A stretch of DNA of 64,000 bases from Ichthyophonus hoferi. Taxonomy: Eukaryota > Opisthokonta > Ichthyosporea > Ichthyophonida > Ichthyophonidae. Position 1 is the first letter of the stretch. Each line of letters opens with the position of its first letter. Under the pieces are notes generated by a model. It had not been told where the DNA came from, did not search any database, and saw only the letters and a program-made list of their open reading frames with translations. Shown here in pieces: positions 38,621 through 51,904 of this stretch. The translations under genes were made by a program, and so were the position numbers. Where the stretch lies: contig NAOQ01000029.1 of assembly GCA_002751075.1 (NCBI GenBank), positions 177,572 to 241,571 of the forward strand, read 5' to 3'.

Positions 38621-41600
38621 ATGGTACGCACTACAAGTAAAGGGGGGCCCACGCTGGAGGTCACCCCTAGGGTAAGAGAAAGCTTGAACATGGCATGGAA
38701 GCTATTGTTTTTCTTTACTATTATATTATGTGTTTGGGATGAACTGATTGGAATTCTACCACCCAAAGTTGGCTCCTGATTGAGTGCATCCAGTTTTCAA
38801 ACAAATAAAACATGTTGCTAAGTAATCCGAGTTGTCTCTTCGTATTAATTCCTATATGAATATATTTCCACATTTATATCTTACCATTATATACCCCTTA
38901 TGCAAACATTAGTAATATTTCTTGTCCTATTTCCTTATGCATATTCACAAGGAGTCACGAACTCGCCAACCTCCCTGGCCATATTAGCAAATATTGTGGT
39001 CTAATGTACTCAATATAATGATGAAACAATTGACTTGTGCACTGAAAATGTAATAAATCACTGGCCGTTGCACTGCTAGTCCGATAAAATGATTGGCCAT
39101 ATATTGACAGTATGATAAAACAATTGGCGCATATATTGAAATTGTTTTAAAAACTGTTGGTAATTGGATTAAGATTTATGGTGTGATAGAACAGTTGGGC
39201 CACACTAATATGATCTATGTTCTATGTACAGACTGAGGTCAGACCCACTGACCACCAAATTATGATATCCAAGGTATTAGAGAATAGATTTACAGAGGAT
39301 CTGGTTAAAGGTGGGTGGGAAAGGACGGTATTTAAAGGAGGTGACTGTTTGGTTACTTTGGTTTATGGTTTTAGTTTCATTGGATGTTCCTTTACTTCCT
39401 TATCTATACTATGCTTGCTGTATATAGTAATAGTGGTAGTAAAATATAAATTATATCTGCAATTGGTCTCTCTTATTATCCCCTTTCCTTCTATCATCTT
39501 CCCTATCATTATACTTACGCTATATATATCTTATATCATTTTTTACACTCCTGTTTCACAAGCACATAGAGAAAGAAAATTGTACATATATACAAATAGC
39601 ATACGTATGTACATCTATCCAAACATGTATACTATCATATTATCATACCATCATACATACATACAGAGACCCAAAAGGCATCAATACGCATTTCATTTGG
39701 ATATATTCCTATGCTATAATATCCAACCTATATTTTTCCCTTTATTACTATCTCCCTCACCCCTTTCTTCATACTCCTTTTAATATTGACTTCATGTTGT
39801 AGATACCGACCACTAATATTTTATCTAACCCATCAACTCTTTTCTTCTATCCAATAGAAAAGGTACTACAGGTCCAAGCCATTACAGCTAGTAATCTCTC
39901 AGCTGATGACGTATTAGCCATCCTACATACCTATGGCTATGACGTTAATGCTACTGTAGGGTATATATTGGGTGCGTGTCACGCCATCGGCTTCCTGATT
40001 GCTTGGTTTCTAGATTAATGCACATTTTACCTTTTGCACATGTTACCTTTTACTTATTTATTTTTGGTCGATTATTAATTTTTATATAAATACTTCCGTG
40101 CAAAATTTCTGATTACATTGTTTTTTAGACCAATAGCACCAACATTTAATTAATTAATTAATGTTATTGGTTACTATTTAACTTGTCTATTAATATTAGC
40201 GTTCAGGCCAATCTACCAATCACATCTTCTAACTTAATTGCATCTAATTACAATTATATCCTAGGTGTTACTCTATTGCACAGTTATCTCTTGTTTCTCT
40301 TTATTTACCTTGTATATGTGTATATTTATGTTTGATAGTTACATGTATAAGAAATATTAGACAAGAGTAGGTGTGCATCCTGACATTCGCACTATCATAA
40401 ACATTCTACTACCTATGGTCCCCAATAGACCTACTTCCACCCCTCTATTTCTATCGATCTATTTCTTTCTGTCTTTTTTTCTTCTTTTTCTTAATCTCTA
40501 TCCTACTCTTTGTATTTCACGCAATACATTTCTTCAACCCAACAAACACACTTGAATGCCTCATTTATAATATAGCCCATCGTTCTGGTTGGTTATTACT
40601 GTGTTCACTAGTTTATTACTGGTTTTTTTGATCATATATATGCCTGCAGATATTAAAGTCAGGTACTTAAAAAAAATCTCTAAGATTTTAATTATAGGTG
40701 TATGTTATCTAGCCAACAAGCTTAACAATTTAAGCTTGACTTTTTATGAAATGAAAGAATACACGACATTATTCTCCTTTCACCCATCTACATGTACACG
40801 CTACCTATTGTAGACTATAGCATAGAGTATACTAACTCTCTATTTACCATTCCAACTACTTGTATATGTATATGTCTACTTGCAGACACAAAGGAAAAGG
40901 ACTTAGTGGATAATGACTGGACAGAGGCTAAACGTAAAGGAAAGAAAAAGCATGAGCCTATAAATGAAAAAAGTCATCGTAAGGGTGCTACTAAGCTGGA
41001 AGGGAGACGAGAGGGAGGTGAGAGTGGAAGGGGTATGTATGTATGAATGTGTTGCATACATGTACTATAATCTATACACTATAATAAACATACTATAATA
41101 CATACACTATAATGCATACACGATAATATAGACACTATAACACACATACTGTAATATACATACTGTAATACATACACTATAATACATACACCATTGTACA
41201 TATACTATAATAGACATATTGTAATGCGTTATATATTATTGCCAGTCATCCAACTAATAATTAACACTATTAAATAATCCTCCTAGGCCAATCAGGACAG
41301 GGCAGACGGCACAATGACACAAAGGTAATAATTACCTCTCTCTTTACTTCACACCATACCTTGTATTTCTCTTTCTCTTTCTATTTCCTTTTCTTTTTCT
41401 TTTTCTCATGCTTTCTCCTTGTCATTCACCTTTTCTCTCTTGCACTTAACTGACTTAATTATAATAATAGGTAAGCTAACAGTGCCGTCAGATACATATT
41501 GATCACCTGTGTAAATTGACTTTGTTTTCCCTCTAAACTATCGCATATTAATAAAAACGTACACTCTTTTACATTAAATGTTCATTATATACATGGTGCT

Positions 41601-44600
41601 TTAGGCACATATAGAGCATAAAGGTATAGATATACTTATAATGCAATATCCCTCTAATACTTCACAATGTTGTACTCTATTTAATTTCTGTGCATATATT
41701 CCGTATTTTTTTAAATGAGATAGATGCATTATAAAGTAGTTTGTTCAGATTGCCGATGGAATTAAAAGACTTAATTAAACTAAAATTGCACCCACTGATT
41801 AGCATCCTTTACAGGAAGAAAATAACAAGATCAAATCAAATGGGCTTGATGGAGATCATAGCACCAATGAGAACGGGACAGCCACCGCAACCAAGTATAC
41901 CATGGAAACGAAGAGTACCAGATTAACGGGTGAGCCAGTGGATGACAACAGCAATAGTGTACGACAGACCGAGAGAGATAAAGGGAGGGAAGAGCATGTA
42001 GAATTGTTTCGCACTGTAACCGAGCATGAAGGTGATGAAGGTGTAGTACGTGACCCTAATGCAGGCAGGGCACCTGCTACTGCGGGCCACAACATAGCCA
42101 ATAAGAATGCTAGAGGTGCTGGGTGGACGGCAGCAGGACCAATGAGAGGACTTGGCGGTGGGACACAGAGAGCACGTGCTACGGTTGGGGTGGGTTATAG
42201 AGCCCCTGTTATTGTAAAGTTTATCCAATCATATGGGTCTGTCTTTAGTGAAGATTAGAGGGGGGTGCATATGGGGTGGTGGGGATATCTTAGATATAAA
42301 TTAATAGTAATAACATTTAGCTATGGACGGATATTGTATTATGTTTGTCTATATTATCATCACTCTTCGCTCTAATACCCCTACAATTAACTGGTAAACC
42401 AATTAGACACTTACATTATGAGACACTACATATATATATGGCATACATCTAGACGCACACCTGTGCGTTCAAATATAGTCTAGGGAAACAGGCCTATATA
42501 TATAAAGAGAGGGATAGATAGTAGAGGAGGGGTAGTATTTTGAAATAGAAAAATGAGTCGTGTATACGGTTAGGCAATGAGAGAAGAGAGGAAGACACAA
42601 GCCTTTGAATGATAGTTGACTTATTTAACCTCAGCCCATATACTGACACGGCAATTTTTAGGGGATGGTGAGTGGTGGACGTTCTAACCGTCCAGCAATG
42701 AGAGAGCGAGAGGGGGAGAGGAAGGAAAGGACAGAGAGGGCAGAGAAAAATGATAGGACGAGTGAGAGAAGGCCAGCCACTCCCAAGCCTGTATCTCCCA
42801 AGGCCCCTCCGACATGGGCTAAGATTCTCTTTAAGTGAGTACATGTGCAGGCCCAATAGGGCTAGAAGTCGGGGTGGGGCATTGTATATTTGTTTTTCTT
42901 TTTATGTTTCCTCTTTATCTTCCTCTTCCCTTGTTTCTTCCCTTGTTCTATTATAAATTATGCCGTCCCTATCACTATTACTTACACATTGCATAGTGTG
43001 TTTGACGTCAATTATTATATTTTTAAAAGTATTACATTGGGAGAGATTGTCTAAAGGCATATTATTACCATGCAGATATATATAGAACTTGTGCTGTACC
43101 TATAATCTTCCATACATGGTTAGTCACACCTATTCCTTTACTTACATCGGCAGGATACACAGTTACTCGTCCCTATATCTATACCTATACCTATACCTAT
43201 ACCTAGACATGTAGATTAATTAATCTCGGGTTAATGTTTTCCCTGATTCATACATAGTTTAATTCTTTAAATAATAATTTTCATTGGTGTGACCTATATT
43301 ATATATGAACGCCATATATGAGTTACACTTGTAATCCACTGGCTAATCAAATTTCACTCAGGCCACAGGAACAACCAATAGAAACCAGTCAGACAAAGCA
43401 ATCAACCATGCAAAGCACAGAGAATATAAAACCAAATGGCGTGATAGAACAAGCCATAAAGATTACTACGCAGACAGTTCAAACAGCCGAGCCAATGGTT
43501 GAAACAAGTATGCAAGAGCGGAAGAGGGAACAAGAAATTAATAATATAAATATACACAGTGAAACTACAGTAGAGGGTGAGGCAGAGAAGGTGCTAGAGG
43601 GTATGGCTGGGTTACATGTTGAGGATAGGGAAGAGATGGATGAGAAGAAGGAGAAGGAGAAGGAGAAGGAGAGAGATATACAGGAAGAGAATGTGGAGGA
43701 AAGGGTTGAGGTACAGACTGTAAGTGAGAGGGTGGAAGAGGTATGTGTGTGTATATGCATGTATGTGTGTACTATGTAGTCATGTGTTTTCAAGGAAGAG
43801 GTTATAGGAGAAATAGTTTATGACAGGAGGAGGCAAGGGATTGTATGTGTACGTATGTATGTACACATGTAAGACATAGTCCTATGGGTATATCTGGGTA
43901 AGTTTATATAATCTAAATGGCAGAGGATGATAAAAGAAAAGAACACAGAGGGGCATGGGGGTATGGTGGAAGGTAGAACATATCGAGTAGGAATAGGACT
44001 AGGGGTTATTGGCACCAGGCACTATAATACATTTAACATGCCACCCACCAAGTGTATGTAGGTATATTCTCTCTTTGTCTTAGCATTCTTTTGTATTGAC
44101 CAGGTTCCTGTTCCTTTTTCTCTTACTTTATTATTCTAGGAGGCCATGAGTGAACCACAGGTGAAACCAGTAGCCAATCATTTGCCGACTAGAAGGATTG
44201 AGGTTCCCACTGAGGCAGTGGTGTTACCACGATCTATGGTATATGATAATGATTGGTGATGGTGTATGTGATTAGCATTAATCCATGCTTGCATATGTAC
44301 CTATCTCCAACAAGCAATAATTGCATGTATACACACATATCACTCTACCTTCTCATCTACCCTACCTTCTCTTATTTTATACTACCTATTACTCTATACT
44401 CTCTCCTCTTCCTTACCACTTCTTATCCTACACTTTTATTACTATATACCCGCTAATTTTCCCTATCTTACCCTAGCATGTCTCCAATGATGCTTTTGGT
44501 TCTCTAGGCTTCACCTTTGGGGTTGATGATGGCTCACATGAAAGGTAATATATATTATATATTATGTATTATCTGATTTCTTGATATATATACAGATATT

Positions 44601-47600
44601 CAATTCCACTTCTATCCATATTTATATATATTTGCCCCAGTCTATCCCTGTCCAATCACTTACCTGATCTAAACACCTTAATTAATGTCCACTGCCATTA
44701 AATATTAACCTTTACTATACCCAATCATACACCAACATTTCTTGTTAGCACTTCTGGCACTCAATCATATATAAGCATAGATATATCCACTTACCTTTGT
44801 AATTCATCATGAACTATTTTCCATTAGTACTCTTTAGCCAATGCCCCCTCCCTAAATAGGCACGCCCTCTCTCTGCCTTTCTCTCTCTCTACTATTCATA
44901 CCCTAACACATATGTTTTCCCTTTAGCCCTACTATGGCGCCAATTACCATCGCCACTACCTCTACACCTGAGATGACTATACCAACCCACCCTATAGAAA
45001 CCAGTGATCTATCATCTGCCCCTGTCGCTATCCCTGCCCAACCCACACCCACACTTACATCCACCAATAAAATCCTTCCTCTCCTCTCCCCTGTAGCCCC
45101 ACCAGCCCCTTCCCTTGCGCCCCTTCCTACCCTTGATAGTCAGTCACAACCTGATCAACAGACCATCAATGCACAGGCTAATGCCTTTGTCCCTCAACCC
45201 TCTCAATATCACCAGCAGCCACAGCCCCAAGCACAACCCCAATCGCAGACCATCTATCCAATGACAGGGGGCGGGACAGCCCCTTATCCTACCATGCCAA
45301 CCCCACCCGTCCTACCTACCCCTACCCTTACCCCTACTACCTCTACTCCAATTGCAGCCCCGCCATCTTCTACCCTCCCACCTAGTGCGCCTAATGGGCT
45401 GCCAGCAAACACCACCACTCCCCAACCCTACCCCAATCAAGGTGTGGCTATGACGTCAGCAGTGATGGGCTCTGCCTCTGCACCAATCACTGGCCGACAC
45501 CGTCAATATCCCCAGGTGAGTGTTTAGTAGCTACTTTAACAAACATCTTTAATAGGTTTGGTTTTTTAAACATTTATGCATACCTACATCTAGTTTGTAA
45601 TATCTATCCATATTTCAACCATAAAAAATATGATATAATTTTAACATTCAAATTTTATTAGCTTTTTTGATCTCAGGTTGGTGACAGTAATATCCAATCT
45701 ATAAAATGAACTGTATGACCCTTCCTTTATAATTACATTAAATAATCTGGTATCTCAATTTAACTTAGAGAGAAGGAAGGAAGGGAGTGGTAATGACTGT
45801 TTCCCTGGAATATTATTATCCTATCTCCGTACTAACATTGATGTGCCTCTCTCCATACAGGGTCCTTACCATCCTGGCCATATCCAACGTATGCAACAGC
45901 CTACACATAACCCTCAGCAGTATCCACAGGTAGGCTGGGTGGGAAGATGTATGTATTATTATGCTATCCTGCTACCGTACTGTTGCATCACCCTGTTGTT
46001 ATACTATATTATACTATTATATTGTCACTATTATATTGCGCTACCAGTATACTCTTATATTACCATACTACTATCATAGTCATTGTATTAAACTCCCATA
46101 CTCTCATACTTCATAATGCCATACCTACAACCATATATATTATTGTAGAATCACACATAATCCTTTTTTCTTCTATTCCCTTCCTCTTACTCTTGTTTAC
46201 TGTAATGAGTCAGTATAGCACAATGATAACGATATTGCAACTATATCATGATATTATTATATTATAGGGAAAGAAAATACACCATGATAAATCTACTTGT
46301 ATTGAAGATATGGTTGACATGGCATTATACTTTGATTGAGAAGCATATAAACTATATAAGGTTAATAATAATATGCAATATGGGTAATGATTAGGCAAGA
46401 CATGTTAAGGTTGTGTTTATAACGCAAGATATGTACTATGATTGGATGGAATGTATGGAATATATAATATAGAGTGCTAATTAAATTTGTATTAACCAAT
46501 CCTACTCCACCTTTTAAGGTCTTCGTAAAGACCAAGTGAAGAGCATACTATCCTATTTTTAAATGTTAATTTTTAAAATATCTTCCATATGTCTGCCGTA
46601 AAATTGCAATATAAAATAATTGAGTGTAAGGTACTTATTTAAATCTCACTCTGATATATGATTGGGTGGTTATATAGGGACCAATAGGATATGGTATGGA
46701 GGACCCAGCCATGTCAACCTATGGCTATCCCCCCCAGTTAAACGTGTTTGGAGCGCCTGCATGGACCTATGACTATGAGCGTAATGTGGTGTGTATATGT
46801 TACTGATTATATATTATTATATTATGGTATTGTATTGGGTATTGTATTACATTGCATTGTACTGTATTTTATTATATTGTTTTGCATCGCCTTGCTTGAT
46901 ATTGTATTATACTTTATTATACTTTATTTTATTATGGTATATATAGTATAGGGTATTTTTTATTGTATTTTGCTATATTATATTTTATTGTATGATATAT
47001 TCTTACTAGATATTATACCATCCGTACCCTATTATAATATATACATGCTTACTCGTACAAGCAAATAGTCCCCATTCTGACTTGCAATATGCAATGGGAT
47101 TGATTCTTTCACTATCTTTTCATTGATTCTTTTGAGTTATCGTGACGTCATATTAGTTCATTCTAATTTTAGATCATACAGTATTATGACCCATTGGCCT
47201 ATGGTCGGGGGCCCAATGGCGGTCGAGAGTACGGCCGATCGGACAAATACCGAACTAACCCACCACCCAATGGCCATGAAGCTACTCCTCACAACTTGCC
47301 CCCTGCCTTATCCAATCAGGTATAAGAAGTATTTGATTGGTGGGTGTGTTGTAAGTAGATTTAAAGACTAATAATAAGAGGGTTTATTTTAAAATATTAT
47401 GCAATTATTAGGTAGAATATAATATGGGTCATTGCCCATTTATTCCTTTTTGGTATTAATTACCAGTTCCTACTTTCGAATGCTTTATATAATCGTCTAA
47501 GATGAATATGATAATTTAATGCCATGATGAAGCCTTCTCATTGGTAGACCTAGCCAATGGTACCATCTAAAATTAATGCTGTGTGGATGTACATGTTAAT

Positions 47601-49949
47601 TCTTGGCTCGTGATTCACTAAAGAGTTCTCTCCGTGTGTTAATAACTATATGACACATACCCATACTATGATTGGTTCTCATAAACATTAGATGATAGAT
47701 CTATACGATTAACCAATCCATGACCCTATATATCTAACGAATTTTTATACAAGAAGGGAGGCCAAGGTATGCAAACTAGTGCCCAACATACAGGCTATGG
47801 TGTTCCTACGTACTATGGTGGCAGCCAATACTATCCCCCCCCTGGCTACATGGCCTACCAGCAGCCCTACCAGGTTACTACAAAATAAATTACTGGTGCT
47901 ATTATTACTATTATTATTAACATTGGTATTGGTGCTATTATTACTAATATAATTATCACTATTATTATTAGTATTATTATTATTGCTCTGAACCTACAAT
48001 CTCTCTGTTATTCTATAACTTCATATATATATATATATATAACTTTACTCATTCCTACCCCTCCCCATGAATTCCATCTGTCTATGTACCCTGGATTGGC
48101 TCTTGATATCCGAATACCCTATTGGATGATGTAGGCTCCTCTCACTGATTATCATTGGTTATCCCCTCAGCCAATGGGCACCTATGGATCGGCCTACAGT
48201 GGACATGAGGAGGGCCCTACCCCCTACAACAAACCTTATCATTACAACCAACACAACCAAGCACAGGTAGCTGCTTATATACTATTGGTTTTTTGTTTCT
48301 ATGTTTGGTTGAGATGATGCGTGGTTTGAAATATAGTTCACATTTTCATACAACCCATTTCTATTTAGTATCTAGTGGGTTATAACAACGCTGGCTACTC
48401 TCCCACCTATCTCTCTCTACCTCTCTGCCTCTCTCTCTATTCTTTTTTCTCTTTGAAACACATCCATGTGCTTTCATTATCTCCTTTCCTACTAACCTTT
48501 GCATACCGTATAGATATAGACGTACTATGCATATATATATATTGTTTGACCTACTGAAAGGATAGGATGTGATTGCGTGCACCCATTTAATATTACATCC
48601 TATTGGTGTTCTCTATTTTCTCAGAGTGCAGGACAGGGTGGTGTGTACGGCACTGCCGTAGGAAAGACCCCTTTAAATGCCATGCCAGCCACCAATCAAG
48701 AGGGCTATTCTCAGGTGTGCCTGTGTTTCTTGGTCTTTTGTCACGTGTTATTTATAACTTAGCTACCCATCTCCTCTGCCTCTACCTCACCATCCTATCC
48801 TAAATTATTGTTCTCCTTTTCTTTTTCATTAACGTATCATAGGTGAGGTATAGTCAAATGGTTTTACAGACACTATAATATATACTCCCATTCATCTATT
48901 CATTTTTATTTATTGACACTGTAAGATGTGATATGCCCTTCTTGTTGCTTCCAACCTGTATAATAATTATCAACAATATGTTGTGGTTATTTTCTTATTT
49001 TGTATTTATTATTCTCCATTTCAGTCTGTAGTAATTATCTCACCCATGTTCAAGGTAGCAGCCGACTATTTCCAGCAGAGAACTTGGATTAAAAATGGTT
49101 TAGCCCTTATTCAATATCACTACAGAATCAAGAGTTCCCAAACAGTCTCAGACAGAACCTTTTTATACTTGCGAAATATAACATTTTATATATAGAATAT
49201 TGCAGAATCCAACATTCATGAATTAGATCATTATAACTAGTTACTTTGCCTATGTTGTATATGTAGCTATATTTGACACATCTATAATCCCTTATATTGC
49301 CTAATTCTCTGATTGATTCATACTAAGCCCTCCCCTCTGACTTATCTCCCATCACATATAGCCTCCTGTCAGTGGATTTGAAGCTAAAAAGGCGCCAGGG
49401 TTCACGGCCAATCAAACGCCTAGTGCCACCACCACAACAACCAATAATAATAGTACATCAACTGCTACGGTTGGCTCTTTCCCATCACAGCACTTTGCAC
49501 CAACCAATCAGCAACAACCGGTGAGTACTATATCACATGTGTACAATCCAATCTAGTTACAGATATGCATATATATATATACGCAATTTTCTATTAGTAG
49601 TTATCTCTCCCACCCACCCCCCACCTTATTGTAATCATCCCTTCTATCCAATCTACATCGAGCTTGTGACACAGCCAATGGCACATGTCACGTAAAGTGT
49701 GCCTAATTCTAAAATACATTTTCCTCCTATTGTATGAATTCTTTCACTTTCAATCCTATCATGTATCTAATTCTATTAACTTGAAAATATTCAACGACCA
49801 ATCGGAGTATACTCCTCTTATTGCTGATTGGTATCTTTAATTAAGTCACACGCTTGTTTTCTCTAACCTTAATATGGTCATACCAGCACATATTTCTTAT
49901 ATTAACCACATTCTATACTTTACAGCAGAATTACCAACGTACCTATTGA
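38621..49949 (+). CDS. UBAP2L: UBAP2L / Lingerer-type UBA protein, 19 exons
   Basis: UBAP2L/Lingerer proteins are cytoplasmic RNA-granule and ubiquitin-linked adaptors. Exons: 38621-38671, 39232-39310, 39858-39971, 40886-41032, 41287-41324, 41815-42189, 42662-42834, 43362-43740, 44140-44238, 44477-44544, 44927-45515, 45861-45929, 46678-46788, 47173-47319, 47754-47873, 48171-48266, 48625-48714, 49362-49520 and 49926-49949; phases close to give 975 aa. An N-terminal UBA domain (about residues 20-80) starts VRPTDHQIMISKVLENRF and ends with a Gly-Tyr-Asp-Val-Asn pattern typical of UBA helix 3. A Lys/Arg/Gly-rich region follows, then PPTWAKIL near residue 320, which matches the WAKIL motif of human UBAP2L. 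The family's conserved region is in exons 9-10 (RRIEVPTEAVVLP then FGSLGFTFGVDDG). The C-terminal half is low-complexity Pro/Gln, then Gly/Tyr/Gln-rich. The donor of exon 6 is the least certain. Exons 12-18 are all multiples of three with phase-0 ends. Confidence 0.92.
41053..41226. repeat. Minisatellite in UBAP2L intron 4
   Basis: Diverged tandem array with a unit close to CATACACTATAATA (about 14 bases), roughly a dozen copies. Confidence 0.75.
49029..49272 (+). repeat. Dispersed repeat A, copy 1 (in UBAP2L intron 17)
   Basis: Shares its left block (TAGTAATTATCTCACCCATG ... GCAGCCGACTATT ... GCAGAGAA) and its right block (TATGTTGTATATGTAGCTAT) with 50819-50998. The middle differs in length. 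Class unknown. Confidence 0.75.
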
Positions 49950-50489
49950 TAGAATAATCCGGGAAGAATGTGTGTACGTTCAGTGATGGTGGTCTGAATA
50001 GAGGGACCTTAAGAAGAAAATAATAGTTTCATCAGGCACCCACCGTGAACTTTATTTAATATTAGATACTTGTCATTATATATATATATATATGTATGGT
50101 TGCTACGAAGCCATTTATTTGGTATGGCATGGTGTACGGTAGAATAGATTCACTTTGTTTGTGAACGAAGTAGAAGTCATAATAATCGATTATCATAATT
50201 GACAAGTTGTATAAAAGTGATTCGATGATTGTTCATATTATACATGTGTGGTGTGTGTGCGACTCTTTTAAACGCCTCTTGGGCGTTATATAATATTATT
50301 GTATATATATTATATAAAATATTAGTTATAGCGTATGTTGTGTATTCATTTACTTAGTCATTTACGTAATCTGAGATAAACTCGATTATGTAAAAAAGAT
50401 GGAAGTAGATAGAGAAATACCAGTAGATTTACGACCATCATTATACCTATGTATACAGTCTACATATTTAGTATATATATCTTTATATT
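49950..50489. other. UBAP2L 3' flank
   Basis: Contains the 3' UTR of UBAP2L. No canonical AATAAA was found close to the stop codon. No other gene is seen. Confidence 0.4.
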
Positions 50490-50740
50490 ATGTATGCATA
50501 TTTTCGTAGACTGGTCTTATGGAAATTGATAATAACTACTAGATTAAACTAATGTATATATAGTATTATATTTATTATAATGTTGATTTTAAATATAAGA
50601 TATTTATAAATATTTTCGTAGACAGGTCCTATTTAGGTTTGCAATCAAGTACTAGATTAAACCAATGTATGCATAGCACGATGTGTATTATGATAGTAAC
50701 TTTAGTTATATGGTATGTATAGATATTTTTTTCAAACTGG
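50490..50740 (+). repeat. Short tandem array of a ~110-bp unit
   Basis: The blocks TATTTTCGTAGAC(t/a)GGTC and CTAGATTAAAC(t/c)AATGTAT recur with a spacing of about 105-115 bases, giving two good copies and a weaker third (from about 50716). The third copy runs directly into dispersed repeat A, copy 2. Confidence 0.7.
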
Positions 50741-50818
50741 ACCTAGACTACTTCTGCAGTCTGTTTATACAAGATATTTCTTTCTTTATTGGGCTATTAT
50801 TATACATTTCAATTTACG

Positions 50819-50998
50819 TAGTAATTAACTCACCTATGCTCTGGGTGATAGCCGACTATTGCAGGCAGAGAATTTAGGATAATAAATATGATAATTAGTG
50901 AAATGGCCATGCCAATTTCAGGAAACTAGCATCAATTAATTAATTAGCTATAAATACAGTTACTCGTCCAATGTTGTATATGTAGCTATATTGGGAAA
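50819..50998 (+). repeat. Dispersed repeat A, copy 2
   Basis: Second copy of the family at 49029-49272, shorter by about 60 bases in the middle. Both end blocks are conserved, including TTGTATATGTAGCTATATT. Confidence 0.75.
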
Positions 50999-51534
50999 TA
51001 ATCGCTTATTTTTTTCGTTTATTAAGATAATTATGGCTTCAGTATTTTCCATAAAAATATAATGGATACTGCCTTCCTCATTACAAGAAAGCATATGGCA
51101 CTCCAGATAAAAAATGAATAGGAAATCGTGGAAGATCGGAATAATGCATTGCACTCGACATAGATTATATAGATTAGCTATATTAGGAGATATTTAAAAC
51201 TAGGCTTTGGCTTTAAATAGATAAACCACCAACTTTCAGTTATAAATAAGTTGCCAAGGAGAAAATGGAATTAATCTAAAGCGATTGACCAATAGTTTAC
51301 GATAAATTCCTATATGAACCATAATTTAGCAACTTTTTTACTGTGATTAAATCTTGTCATAACCAGAAACAATTTAAAAAAATATATAAAAATATTTTTT
51401 ATATAAAGATAAAAGTTATTTGTATATACATATATGTTATATATATGTATTTCTTTTTCTCATTAATCACTAATTATATCTACTTATAAACTTGTAATTG
51501 GATTCGTCCAAATAATCTGATAGCGTCATATTAC
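50999..51534. other. Non-coding stretch upstream of MAX
   Basis: AT-rich with a TATATA-dense segment at 51376-51450. No gene supported. Confidence 0.4.
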
Positions 51535-51554
51535 TGACGTCATGAAAACACGTG
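51535..51554 (+). promoter_or_regulatory. CRE and E-box pair upstream of MAX
   Basis: TGACGTCA, a full palindromic CRE, is at 51535-51542. It is followed six bases later by CACGTG, a canonical E-box, at 51549-51554. They lie about 350 bases upstream of the MAX start codon. Binding is inferred from sequence only. Confidence 0.55.
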
Positions 51555-51864
51555 TTTGATGGCCTATTTGATAATTACGCTAAAATAACACATTCAATAA
51601 GCTAAGGCACATATCTTAATTTCAATTAGCTTATTCGCCAAGTTAATTACATTGCCTGATAATGGTGTATATATCATGCACATAATAAATTTTTTATTGG
51701 GATTCATCATCCAATGATATAGTGGTATTGCATTGCACTCCGCCTAAAGTCGTAAAGTAGGTTATTAATTTCTCGATACAAAGTCGTATTATGAGTTAAA
51801 GGAAACAAGAAAGATATAAGTAGTTAGTGGGGTGTCTATATTTTGATAATTTAATAGGTTTATA

Positions 51865-51870
51865 CACGTG
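51865..51870 (+). promoter_or_regulatory. Proximal E-box (CACGTG) of MAX
   Basis: CACGTG, the preferred MYC/MAX site, starts 40 bases before the MAX start codon, so it lies in the core promoter or 5' UTR. This is compatible with autoregulation. Confidence 0.55.
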
Positions 51871-51904
51871 AACATCCTTCCTGCGCTTACTGCCTTTTAC
51901 ATTT

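Noticed and set aside
43479-43793. 104-codon minus-strand open frame rich in Ser
   Set aside because: Antisense of the Glu/Lys-rich exon 8 of UBAP2L; a compositional artefact.
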